Assembly (NCBI GenBank): GCA_016207625.1
Contig: JACQPF010000244.1
Location: 1 to 8,244, forward strand
Direction of reading: 5' to 3'
Length of the DNA: 8,244 nucleotides
Origin: Elusimicrobiota bacterium
GTDB taxonomy: Bacteria; Elusimicrobiota; Elusimicrobia; FEN-1173
Positions 1 to 6,858 of the stretch are shown piece after piece. The notes under the pieces are model-generated. The model saw nothing but the letters and a program-made list of their open reading frames with translations, did no database searches and had not been told where the DNA came from. The position numbers and the translations under genes are program-made. Within the stretch, counting starts at the first letter, position 1. Each line of letters opens with the position of its first letter.

Positions 1-160
1 CTTCATGGACGTGAACTACGCCTTCATCCCCTTCGGTGACGTGGGCAATACGCACCGGGTGAGCCTGGACTTCCGCTTCGACAAAAGGAACAAAGAGGAT
101 CTGTCCCTCGGGAAGCCGCAGATCACTCAGGAATTGAACGGCAGGAGAGGGAGCCGTTGA
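1..160 (+). CDS. C-terminal end of an outer-membrane beta-barrel protein, PorV/UPF0164-like (5' partial)
   Basis: The reading frame that starts at base 2 is open up to TGA at 158-160 and encodes the last 52 residues of a protein that begins before the window. The part 'YAFIPFGDVGNTHRVSLDFRF' in outline (Tyr-Ala-Phe, Pro-Phe-Gly-Asp, Gly-Asn-Thr-His-Arg, then alternating hydrophobic residues ending in Phe) resembles the last two strands of PorV/PorQ/UPF0164 outer-membrane barrels. Those proteins commonly end shortly after such an aromatic residue. Here a charged, Gly/Arg-rich tail of about 25 residues follows the final Phe, which is unusual because the terminal aromatic normally serves as the assembly signal. 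The next gene begins 29 bp downstream on the same strand, so co-transcription is likely. Family assignment rests on this short motif alone. Confidence 0.6.
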   Translation, partial: FMDVNYAFIPFGDVGNTHRVSLDFRFDKRNKEDLSLGKPQITQELNGRRGSR

Positions 161-175
161 TCTTTGAACGCAATC

Positions 176-182
176 AAGGAGG
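176..182 (+). promoter_or_regulatory. Ribosome binding site that sets the start at 190
   Basis: AAGGAGG lies 7 bp before ATG 190. This favours ATG 190 over the TTG at 157, which opens the same frame but has no comparable Shine-Dalgarno sequence and would put 11 polar residues in front of a clear signal peptide. Confidence 0.85.
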
Positions 183-189
183 AAATGCC

Positions 190-1416
190 ATGCCGTCTCT
201 TAAAAAGCAGCTGTCCCTTTTTCTGATCCTCGCCCAGGTCAACGGTTTTGCTCTGGCCGCTGTGCCCAAGCTGATCAGCTTCCAGGGCCGGCTTACGGAC
301 ACCGCCGGGAACCCGATCGCCACGGCCCAATCCGTGGGCTTGAAGATCTACGATCAGGAAACCGACGGCACCCTGGTTTTCACAGAGACCCAAACCGTTA
401 CTCCCGACGCCAATGGCCTCTACAGCCTGCTCATTGGTTCCGTCGGTGACTTGAGCGGCGTGGACTTCGGCAGGTCCCTCTGGCTGGAGGTCGCCCTGGG
501 AGACAACACGCTCTCGCCTCGCTACCGCTTGAGCTCGTCCCCTTATTCCCTCCGCGCCGCCAAGGCGGATTCCGTGGCCTGGGCGGACATCACAGGCGCC
601 CCGACCCTGACCAGCGGCAACTTCGACAGCTCGACGATTAACACCTCGTCGATCACCGCCTCCCATGTCCTCGTTCAGCAAAATTCCGTCAACGAAAGCG
701 GCCTCGTCTTGAAGCAGACCGCCGCAAGCCAAGACTCGCCGCGTCTCATATTCATGCGAAACAATGAGACCACCGGCAGTGCGATCTCCAGGACCTCCGA
801 CGGCCTTATGTTTAGGTATTACCCAGGTCCGGGGGTTGTTCCGGCAGGATATTCAAGTGTTTATCTCACCGATGCCGGAAGTTTGGGCCTCAGCAATAGT
901 GATCCCGAAGCCCAGTTGGCCATCGGATCGCCGTACGCGCTGACGTTTGCGAATATAAATCAAATTATCAGCAAGGGAGCGGGAGCGACCCGGCTGGGAG
1001 TCGCTTCGATCTGGCAGAACGCTTACCCGTACAAGAACTCATTAGAGGTTGGTTACAAATGGACGGATACAGACGCCGATTTCGGCAGCCGCGGGATCGT
1101 TTTCAACGATGGAGAAGGGGATGCTGCAAAACCAGGGATCACGTTCTACGCCGACAACGTTGCGACGACGGCGGATACGGCGTTTACTCCAACGGCACGA
1201 ATGACAATATTGAACAACGGCAACGTTGGCATCGGGACAACGAATCCCCAGAGCCCCCTGCAGGTGGGCGGCGAATTCATCCAGATTCCGGCCATCTCGG
1301 GCAATCCCCCGGAGCCCGAGGAGTGCAACGCCGCGGCGGAAGCGGGCCGGATGGTGTTCCGAACGGACAACAACACTCTCTACATTTGCAACGGGCTCGC
1401 GTGGATCTCTAAATAA
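190..1416 (+). CDS. Secreted fibre-like protein with tail-fibre type 'NGNVGIGTTNP' motif and Cys-paired C-terminal module
   Basis: This is a 408-residue exported protein of unknown function. Residues 1-23 form a signal peptide (Lys5-Lys6, a hydrophobic core, then Ala-Leu-Ala before Ala24). Residues 25 to about 135 look like a beta-sandwich head: 'LISFQGRLTDTAGNPI' opens it, and 'SSSPYSLRAAKAD' closes it before what may be a stalk. Both motifs recur in secreted proteins of Elusimicrobia-like and deltaproteobacterial genomes, as I recall them. Residues 338-353 contain 'MTILNNGNVGIGTTNP', a repeat also seen in phage tail fibres and in proteins with endosialidase-type chaperones. The last module, about 370-408, holds the only two cysteines of the protein (Cys379 and Cys400) around 'GRMVFRTDNNTLYICNG', so a disulfide is plausible. 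No endosialidase chaperone catalytic tail is visible. It probably sits at or outside the cell surface. The partial barrel gene upstream and the terminator downstream suggest a two-gene (or longer) unit. Confidence 0.75.
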   Translation: MPSLKKQLSLFLILAQVNGFALAAVPKLISFQGRLTDTAGNPIATAQSVGLKIYDQETDGTLVFTETQTVTPDANGLYSLLIGSVGDLSGVDFGRSLWLEVALGDNTLSPRYRLSSSPYSLRAAKADSVAWADITGAPTLTSGNFDSSTINTSSITASHVLVQQNSVNESGLVLKQTAASQDSPRLIFMRNNETTGSAISRTSDGLMFRYYPGPGVVPAGYSSVYLTDAGSLGLSNSDPEAQLAIGSPYALTFANINQIISKGAGATRLGVASIWQNAYPYKNSLEVGYKWTDTDADFGSRGIVFNDGEGDAAKPGITFYADNVATTADTAFTPTARMTILNNGNVGIGTTNPQSPLQVGGEFIQIPAISGNPPEPEECNAAAEAGRMVFRTDNNTLYICNGLAWISK

Positions 1417-1433
1417 TCGCCAATCGATGATCG

Positions 1434-1470
1434 AAAAAAAAGCGGCGGGGGAAACCCCCGCCGCTTTTTT
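1434..1470. terminator. Bidirectional intrinsic terminator between convergent genes
   Basis: A perfect stem pairs GCGGCGGGGG (1442-1451) with CCCCCGCCGC (1455-1464) around the loop AAA. It is flanked by eight A on the left (1434-1441) and six T on the right (1465-1470), so each strand has a U-tract after a GC-rich hairpin. It lies 17 bp after the stop of the fibre-like gene and 20 bp after the stop of the convergent TonB-dependent receptor, and it can end transcription from both sides. Confidence 0.95.
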
Positions 1471-1490
1471 GTGCGTGTCGGACAATTCGG

Positions 1491-3653
1491 TTAGAACTTA
1501 TAGCCCACTTGCATATTCAAGGCCAGCCGCGGGACGGCGGCGACGGGCGCCCGGGCGACGTTGCCGTCGTATTTCGGCACGTAAGCCTTCTTATCGAGCA
1601 CGTTGTCGATTCCCACCGCCGCTTCCCAGGTCTTGCTGAATTCCGGAGTGGTCCGCACGTTCACGTTCACCAAGTTAAAGCCACCCGTTTTCTCCACACC
1701 GGGCAGGGTGTTGTAACGGCCGACGTAGCGGTCGTAGATGAAGCAATTCAACCGGTTGCCCCACACCAGGACGTTCACGCCGCCCCGGACGTTGTGGTCG
1801 ACGATGGCGTAGAGGTTCTGGTTGAACAGGTCCAGGCGGTCGTTCGGCCTTGAGGCGGCGCCGCTGGTGCTTTCCTTCGTTTTCATCCCGCCCTTCACGA
1901 ACCCGTAGACGGCGAACAGCTTCACCTTCTTGCTCACGTTCATGTCGGCCGTGATGTCAGTGCCATAAGTCCATCTCTCCCCCAAGTTGATCCAGCCGAT
2001 GTCGTAGGGATAGGGCCAGGCGAGGTCGCTGTGGTATTGCACGATGAGATCCTCGGTCTGGTCGTAAAAGACGCTGGCGGTGACGCGCGCCTTCTCGGAC
2101 AGGCGCTGTATGGCGTTCAATTCATAGAACGTCATCGTCTCCGGTTTCAGCGTGCCCGGCTTGGCGCCCAGGGTGCGGTTGATGCCCGGGTTCTGGCCCT
2201 GGCTCACCATGGACAGAGAATCCTGCTGGACATATCCTTTTCCGTAAAGGAACTTGAGCGTGGTGGTTCGCGCCGGGTCCCAAATAACGGACAGGCGCGG
2301 GGTGTAGACGTCGTTCTTGAAGAAGCTCCCATGCTCAAGGGTTACGCCGAGGACCGTCCGCAAGGTGGGGGAAAACGTCAGCTCGTTTTGGAACGTGCCG
2401 TTTAATATCCCCAAGTTCCGCTTGTCGTTGATGCCGGAATCCTTTCGTTGGGGCGTGACTCCGGCGGCTCCCTTGAACCCGTCCAGATAGGGCGTCATCC
2501 GGAGCGATTCATATGAGACGGCGGTCAGGATGTCCCATCGCCCCTCGACCGCTTTAATGCGGCTTTGCTGTTTGGCGGTGAACAGAACGTTGTCGAGCGT
2601 GGACCACTTCCGCTTATTGTCCAGATAACCGTTCATTTCGTCCCGTCGGTAGACTTGGTTCCCCACCGTGGTGTGGTGCGACACGCGGTCTCCGCCCCAG
2701 TCGTAACTCACGTAGGTGTTCGCCAGCTGTGTCCACATCTGGGTGGTCCAGTTCTGATAGTAGACGTAGGGCGAGAGGTCCGTGCCGATTTTGGACTGGT
2801 TGGTGTTCATGTAATAGAAGTCCACCGACAGGCCCTTGTCGTGCTTGGCGGCCAGGGTCACGTCGTAATTGGCCCAGGGGACGAAGAAGTCGCGGGAAAC
2901 GTTCGGCGAGAACACCACGGTGTCGCTCTGCGGCGGGGTGGTGGCCATTTTCTTACGCAGGTCCCACCCGTAGACGTCAGGATATTCCTTGGCCAAATCA
3001 CGGCCGTCGGACCGGGAGTGGAAGGCGGAAAGCATCACGTCCCACGCGCCCGTTTTCTTGCCGAGGAGGACGTTCAGGTCTCCCCGGTCCAGTGAAGCGC
3101 TGGGCCCGCTGCCGTAGAGGGCGGTGGTTTTGATCCCGTCGACGTTCTTGCCCTTCTTGGTGACGACGTTCAGCACGCCCGCGTAGGCGTTGCGTCCGTA
3201 GAGGGCGGCGTAGGGCCCGAGGAGGAACTCCACCCGCTCGATCTGTTCGACGGGAAACTTCCACAGGGCGTCAAAACGCATGTCGACGATGGAGTTGAGG
3301 GAATTGCCGTTCAGAAGCACCTTGAACTTCTCGGCGGCCAATATCCCCCGGACGTTGATGGCTTGGTAGATTTGCTCCTTATAGGTGTAATCCACGCCCG
3401 GCAAGTCCTTATAGACGTCGAAGAGGACTCGGTAGCCGCGGTTCTTCATTTCCTCGCCGGTCAGGGTGTAGACGTTCGCCGGGGCTTTGTCGACAGGTTC
3501 CTCCTGGGCGGACGCCACGACGACGCGCGGGATCTCCATGAACAACAGCTCCTCCTCCGTCCGGACGACAATCCCTTCATCCGCGGAAGCCACCGGCGCC
3601 ATGTTCAACAACAGAGCGCACAACGAGACCACAACCAAGCTCTTTTCAAACAT
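1491..3653 (-). CDS. TonB-dependent outer-membrane receptor
   Basis: This 720-residue protein is a probable TonB-dependent importer of an unidentified ligand. Residues 1-24 are a signal peptide (hydrophobic core, cleavage after Ala-Ser-Ala24). Residues 33-51, 'EEELLFMEIPRVVVASAQE', match the short segment that precedes the plug in many such receptors, and 'RVVVASA' may serve as the TonB box. The plug spans about 52-168: 'APANVYTLTGEEM', 'DLPGVDY', 'INVRGI', and 'ERVEFLLGPYAALYGRNAYA' leading into 'GVLNVVTKKG'. The rest is a 22-strand-type barrel rich in alternating aromatic residues, ending in 'ALNMQVGYKF' with a terminal Phe. The length is normal for the family. ATG 3653 is chosen because GGAGG (3659-3663) precedes it by 5 bp; the frame stays open to 3716, but that extension would precede the signal peptide. 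It follows the LPP20-type lipoprotein gene by 73 bp and may be the last gene of that unit. No TonB, ExbB or ExbD gene is present. Substrate cannot be read from the sequence. Confidence 0.93.
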   Translation of the reverse strand: MFEKSLVVVSLCALLLNMAPVASADEGIVVRTEEELLFMEIPRVVVASAQEEPVDKAPANVYTLTGEEMKNRGYRVLFDVYKDLPGVDYTYKEQIYQAINVRGILAAEKFKVLLNGNSLNSIVDMRFDALWKFPVEQIERVEFLLGPYAALYGRNAYAGVLNVVTKKGKNVDGIKTTALYGSGPSASLDRGDLNVLLGKKTGAWDVMLSAFHSRSDGRDLAKEYPDVYGWDLRKKMATTPPQSDTVVFSPNVSRDFFVPWANYDVTLAAKHDKGLSVDFYYMNTNQSKIGTDLSPYVYYQNWTTQMWTQLANTYVSYDWGGDRVSHHTTVGNQVYRRDEMNGYLDNKRKWSTLDNVLFTAKQQSRIKAVEGRWDILTAVSYESLRMTPYLDGFKGAAGVTPQRKDSGINDKRNLGILNGTFQNELTFSPTLRTVLGVTLEHGSFFKNDVYTPRLSVIWDPARTTTLKFLYGKGYVQQDSLSMVSQGQNPGINRTLGAKPGTLKPETMTFYELNAIQRLSEKARVTASVFYDQTEDLIVQYHSDLAWPYPYDIGWINLGERWTYGTDITADMNVSKKVKLFAVYGFVKGGMKTKESTSGAASRPNDRLDLFNQNLYAIVDHNVRGGVNVLVWGNRLNCFIYDRYVGRYNTLPGVEKTGGFNLVNVNVRTTPEFSKTWEAAVGIDNVLDKKAYVPKYDGNVARAPVAAVPRLALNMQVGYKF

Positions 3654-3658
3654 CTCTT

Positions 3659-3663
3659 CCTCC
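3659..3663 (-). promoter_or_regulatory. Ribosome binding site that sets the TonB-dependent receptor start
   Basis: On the - strand GGAGG is followed by AAGAG and then ATG at 3653. It decides between this start and longer in-frame options up to 3716. Confidence 0.8.
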
Positions 3664-3726
3664 CCCAATGATGACCCTCTCCCGCGAAACGAGGGCGGGT
3701 CCTTCCCACGGATCACAGCGGTACGT

Positions 3727-4275
3727 TTATCGCTGGGACTGCTTGGCTTCCTCCTCGGCGAGCTTGTCGAAGGCTTTTTCGGCGTTGGCTTTGATGTGTT
3801 CGCGCACGGCCTCGCTCAGCTCCTTGGCTTCTCCCGCCAGGGTTTTGAGGTCATCCAGGTTGAGGGTGGCGAGGGAATAGAGGGTGCCTTTCTTGTCCTC
3901 GAAGCGGTCGATGACCTTCACGCCGCTCACGACGTTCGACGTGAACGTCTTAATGGTGTTCTCCACATACTGCTCTTCATTGGACTTCTGTTCGGGCGGC
4001 ACGGATGTGGATGCCATATAATCCCGCATGAGAGAGGTGGAGATGGCGGACATTTGTTTAGAAATTTCCGCCAGGGCCCGGTTGTCCGCCGTGGTGCGGC
4101 GCAGGGCTTCCGAACGGATCCCCTCGGCGATGCCGACGCCGTATAGGACCTTTTGGTCTTTCTTAAAAGCGCCTGAGCCTTTCATCACCCAGTCCGGACG
4201 GCTGGCGCCGCAACCGGCCAAGATCACCGCCGCCATGAGAGCCGAACCCATCCATTTCGCAGTCGTTTCGAACAT
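3727..4275 (-). CDS. LPP20-family lipoprotein (small paralogue)
   Basis: This is a 182-residue predicted lipoprotein. The signal peptide ends in the lipobox Leu-Ala-Gly-Cys22 and is followed by Gly-Ala-Ser, so the mature N-terminus is lipidated. The LPP20-like domain starts at 'RPDWV' (26-30), followed by 'LYGVGIAEG' (44-52), then a helix rich in Ala, Arg and Asn (about 55-80), a strand 'VVSGVKVIDRFEDKKG' (115-130) and 'LYSLATLNLDDL' (132-143). The C-terminal 40 residues form a highly charged, probably helical tail. LPP20 proteins, such as Helicobacter Lpp20 and Vibrio/Campylobacter FlgP, are outer-membrane lipoproteins, some linked to flagellar structures; no flagellar gene is seen here. ATG 4275 is preferred over 4332 because it has AGGAGG 7 bp upstream and begins directly at the signal peptide. 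It shares the domain with the 350-residue protein immediately upstream, which suggests gene duplication. Confidence 0.85.
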   Translation of the reverse strand: MFETTAKWMGSALMAAVILAGCGASRPDWVMKGSGAFKKDQKVLYGVGIAEGIRSEALRRTTADNRALAEISKQMSAISTSLMRDYMASTSVPPEQKSNEEQYVENTIKTFTSNVVSGVKVIDRFEDKKGTLYSLATLNLDDLKTLAGEAKELSEAVREHIKANAEKAFDKLAEEEAKQSQR

Positions 4276-4282
4276 TAAGAGT

Positions 4283-4288
4283 CCTCCT
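4283..4288 (-). promoter_or_regulatory. Ribosome binding site that sets the LPP20-type lipoprotein start
   Basis: AGGAGG on the - strand lies 7 bp before ATG 4275. The longer reading from 4332 adds 19 polar residues in front of the lipoprotein signal peptide and has no such site. Confidence 0.85.
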
Positions 4289-4304
4289 GTCAGGTATTGA
4301 GATA

Positions 4305-4332
4305 AGGATAGCCGAGCGCGTCCGGTTTTCAA
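4305..4332 (-). promoter_or_regulatory. Possible sigma70-type promoter inside the lipoprotein cluster
   Basis: On the - strand TTGAAA (4327-4332) and TATCCT (4305-4310) are separated by 16 bp. The -35 box matches the consensus in five of six positions, the -10 in four of six. It could give extra transcription of the small LPP20 lipoprotein and the TonB-dependent receptor. The match is modest and could be chance. Confidence 0.3.
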
Positions 4333-4347
4333 GCCTTTTCACGCCGC

Positions 4348-5400
4348 CTATTTGTCGCCGAAAATATATTTCGAAATGCGGTCCTGGGCCTCTTGGGCCA
4401 GGGCTTGCTCTCCTTTTTCCCGCGTGCGGATGTAGGCGGTGCCTTCCGTGATGTGGCCTTCCGACCCCGAGGGGGTGGAAGCGGACAGCACTTTGCCTCC
4501 GGGGGCCGCTTCCGACATCTCAAAAACGCCATTCCATTTAAAGAATTTCCAAGACGGATTGCCGCGGTCGAAGGGCTCGATGGCCAGCCGGCCTTTGACT
4601 TTCAGAACGGGATCATCAGGGGTGGAGGCGGCGTCAGCGGTTTCGCTCACCTTGAACCCCATCCGCGTGATGCGGTCTTTCAACGCGTCTTTCAGGCGGG
4701 AGTCCGTTTCCCCTTCCGCTTCGACAACGAATTGGATTTTCGCCAGGGATTCATCAAGGGATTTCTGGATTTCGGCTTCCGAGCCGTTCAAGGAAAGATC
4801 CGCCATGCCGGCCGGATCCACCACCCGGCGCCGGGCGGACAGTTCGCCCCGTTCACGGCACAGGCGGAGGGCTTGGGCGTACCCTTTCGCCTTCTCGATG
4901 GGCGTTGGGGCGGCCTTGGCTTGGGAGAGGCGCGCTTGGATGGCCTCTTCTTTCTCGGTGATCTGCGTGGAAAGCGTGCGCCGCAGGTTCGGCTTGTTCA
5001 GAACGGCCAAGGCGTATTGCTTGTTTTTCTTTTTGTCGAACCATGCGGCGGCGATCTGGACGCCTTCCAAGAGGCTGTCGGTGGTGACCTTCGTGCTCAT
5101 TTCGCTCTCTTGGGTCCCGAGGGCGGGCCCGCGCCGGTTGTCGACGGAAGCGGACGATTCGGTCTGCGTGTCCGTGAGGCTCTGCTGGATGCGGGCCTGG
5201 AACACCTTGGAGATCTCCGCCCGGGCGTTGGAGCGCGCGCCGTCCAAATCCTTGGCCACGCCGACACCGGTGATGAACGTGCTGTCCGGATACGCCGGGT
5301 CCTGCCCGTTCACCCAAGCGGGCGCCTTCGCCGCCCAAAGGGAAACCGACAGGGACCACACACAAAAGACGGATGCAACACCGACGATAATTCTTTTCAT
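4348..5400 (-). CDS. Periplasmic LPP20-domain protein with an additional C-terminal alpha/beta domain
   Basis: This is a 350-residue exported protein. The signal peptide (1-24, ending near 'SLWAA') has no lipobox: the only nearby Cys, Cys13, sits in 'SVFCV', so it should be cleaved by signal peptidase I and be soluble or loosely membrane-associated. The LPP20-like domain covers about 27-145, with 'APAWVNG', 'FITGVGVAKDLDGARSNAR' and 'KKKNKQYALAVLNKPNL'. A charged helix follows (about 146-190). Residues about 222-348 look like a second compact domain: 'FVVEAEG', helix 'SRLKDALKDRITRMGFKV', strand 'LKVKGRLAIEP', strand 'WNGVFEMSEA' and a closing helix. This order resembles the alpha/beta fold of LpoB/FlgT/TolB-N-type envelope domains, an inference from the pattern only. 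GGAGG precedes ATG 5400 by 4 bp. Only 14 bp separate it from the upstream COG3014-type gene, so the two are surely co-transcribed. Confidence 0.82.
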   Translation of the reverse strand: MKRIIVGVASVFCVWSLSVSLWAAKAPAWVNGQDPAYPDSTFITGVGVAKDLDGARSNARAEISKVFQARIQQSLTDTQTESSASVDNRRGPALGTQESEMSTKVTTDSLLEGVQIAAAWFDKKKNKQYALAVLNKPNLRRTLSTQITEKEEAIQARLSQAKAAPTPIEKAKGYAQALRLCRERGELSARRRVVDPAGMADLSLNGSEAEIQKSLDESLAKIQFVVEAEGETDSRLKDALKDRITRMGFKVSETADAASTPDDPVLKVKGRLAIEPFDRGNPSWKFFKWNGVFEMSEAAPGGKVLSASTPSGSEGHITEGTAYIRTREKGEQALAQEAQDRISKYIFGDK

Positions 5401-5414
5401 GAGGCCTCCAGGGG

Positions 5415-6833
5415 TTACTGCGCCGTTCTGACCACCAAAAATTTCCGCTTGCCGGCCGCCACGCTCACGCCGCTCATCTCCCGCGTGGCCACGGTGTTCC
5501 CGTGCTCATCTTCAAACACCAGCACGATGTTGTGGTTTCCGGCCGGCAGCACCACGCGCGCCACGTCGATCTGGTCCGGCACGGTTTGCCAGGTGCGCTT
5601 GTCGGCCAGTTCCGTGGCGGTGTTGGCCACCTGCAAAATCTTTTTTGTGAGCCAGGCCATTCCCTCGCCCTGTGTCTTCTGAACCTCCACGGCGATCTTC
5701 CGGGAAAGGGCGTATTTCACGGCGGCCCGGGCGATGGTTTTGGCGCGGATCCGGGCGATGCGGTCCTGGAGGTTCCTTACCGCGATGGCGCCGATGTCCT
5801 CGGCGACTTCCGCCTCATGAGTCGCGAAAGTTCCTTCCGCTCGAACCGCCATCTTCTTGATCTGGTAAGGCGATCGCTCGTATTTCGGGAAGGCCAAGCG
5901 GATCATCTCGTCCGCCAGGATGGACCGCGCGATGGAGGCGGCTTGCTCCACTTGTTCCTGCTCTTGGCCTTCGGGCCGCACGGCGTTCACATAGCCCCAG
6001 CCCTGGAAGAATCCGATTTCAAAGAAAGAATCGATTTTCCGCGGGGGAAGCCCGTTGTAATGCAAGACCACCACTTCTCCGGCGTCTTTGGGCTGAGGAC
6101 CGGTGATTTGGCCGCCCCAGCGTTTCTGGATTTGACGGACCTCTTCCTGGAACCCCAGGGCCTTGGCGGTCCGCAAAGCGTCTTGAACCAAGGCCTTGGG
6201 GGCGGAGACGCTGTAATCCCGACGGTATTTATCGTAGGCTTCCAGGGCCTTCCAGTAGGAAACGTAGGCGTCGTTGATCTCGCCTTGGTCCTCGTAGATC
6301 AGGCCCATGAGGTAGCGGATGAAAGCGTCCTCCGTGTAAATATTCTTATGGCCGAAATCCGTTTGAAGTTTGGTGAGGAGGAAATCGACCTGCCGCGCCT
6401 CGACGAGAGCTTCGCGGCCTTCTCCCAGGAAAATATAGTTGAGAGCGCTGAAGACATGGATGAGGGCCCGCTCGAAATCCTCGCCATAGTAGGGGCGCAT
6501 GTTGTCGCTCACCAAGAACGTGGACGCCTCGGTGGTGATGCTTTTGGTGAACAACTCGGCAGAGAGGAGTTTCGCCTGCTCGAAGGCGGCGTTGCTTTCG
6601 ACGTGTTTCCCTTCCAAGTGGAGGAGCATCCCCAGATCCAAATAATAGAGGAAGGCGTTCTTCTTGCCGTAGTGGGATTCTTTGGATTTTTGCACGAGGC
6701 CGGTCGCCTCGGAATATTGGCCGTTGACGAGGAAGCGGTTCATGTCTTGGAGAAGGGCACGAGGAGAGGCACAGGCTCCTAAAAAGAAGGCTCCTGTTAG
6801 GGAACAAACAAGAAGGCGCCGAAGGGTAATCAT
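5415..6833 (-). CDS. COG3014-type TPR lipoprotein
   Basis: This 472-residue predicted lipoprotein has a signal peptide ending in Leu-Gly-Ala-Cys21. The N-terminal half (about 25-235) is helical and TPR-like: 'FLYYLDLGMLLHLEGKHVES' and 'FIRYLMGLIYEDQGEINDAY' have the expected spacing of small and aromatic residues. Between them lies 'NMRPYYGEDFERALIHVF' (111-128), a conserved-looking motif of this family. The C-terminal half begins with the strand 'EVVVLHYNGLPPRK' (253-266) and ends with 'RTWQTVPDQIDVARVVLPAG' (413-432) and a beta-rich tail, both typical of COG3014 as I know it. The biochemical role of this family is not established; occurrence beside LpoB-like and LPP20 genes suggests an envelope-associated complex. 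ATG 6833 is the only reasonable start, because an in-frame TAA lies directly before it and the next Met (31) is past the lipobox. Its Shine-Dalgarno is poor: AAAGGA lies about 16 bp upstream, with a palindrome in between. Confidence 0.85.
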   Translation of the reverse strand: MITLRRLLVCSLTGAFFLGACASPRALLQDMNRFLVNGQYSEATGLVQKSKESHYGKKNAFLYYLDLGMLLHLEGKHVESNAAFEQAKLLSAELFTKSITTEASTFLVSDNMRPYYGEDFERALIHVFSALNYIFLGEGREALVEARQVDFLLTKLQTDFGHKNIYTEDAFIRYLMGLIYEDQGEINDAYVSYWKALEAYDKYRRDYSVSAPKALVQDALRTAKALGFQEEVRQIQKRWGGQITGPQPKDAGEVVVLHYNGLPPRKIDSFFEIGFFQGWGYVNAVRPEGQEQEQVEQAASIARSILADEMIRLAFPKYERSPYQIKKMAVRAEGTFATHEAEVAEDIGAIAVRNLQDRIARIRAKTIARAAVKYALSRKIAVEVQKTQGEGMAWLTKKILQVANTATELADKRTWQTVPDQIDVARVVLPAGNHNIVLVFEDEHGNTVATREMSGVSVAAGKRKFLVVRTAQ

Positions 6834-6847
6834 TTAAAGCGCTTTAA
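6834..6847. repeat. Perfect 14-bp palindrome abutting the start codon of the COG3014-type gene
   Basis: TTAAAGCGCTTTAA is fully self-complementary and ends exactly next to ATG 6833 on the - strand. As RNA it could form a five-pair stem with a GCGC loop between the AAAGGA ribosome site and the start codon. As DNA it has the form of a repressor operator. Which, if either, applies cannot be told from sequence. Confidence 0.6.
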
Positions 6848-6858
6848 TTTCCTTTAAG

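Noticed and set aside
157..189. TTG at 157 overlapping the upstream TGA as an alternative start (translational coupling)
   Set aside because: The overlap TTGA is attractive, but the resulting 11 extra residues are polar, while ATG 190 has AAGGAGG at 7 bp and begins exactly at the signal peptide.
127..732. Minus-strand open frame of 201 codons opposite the fibre-like gene
   Set aside because: Composition is Gly/Arg/Val-rich, as in a shadow frame, and the sense strand has a good ribosome site, signal peptide and family motifs.
3673..3701. Possible hairpin (GACCC with GGGTC, plus weaker inner pairing) between the LPP20-type lipoprotein and TonB-dependent receptor genes
   Set aside because: Only five continuous pairs close a 19-base interior and no U-tract follows on either strand, so it does not qualify as a terminator.
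4393..5682. Long + strand open frame (429 codons) opposite the LPP20-domain and COG3014-type genes
   Set aside because: It is antisense to two well-supported genes, shows no domain, lacks a ribosome site and has a low-complexity Gly/Arg/Phe-rich composition. GC-rich codon use on the real strand explains it.
5502..6782. Long + strand open frame (426 codons) opposite the COG3014-type gene
   Set aside because: It is fully antisense to a gene with a lipobox and TPR pattern and has no signal, domain or start context of its own.
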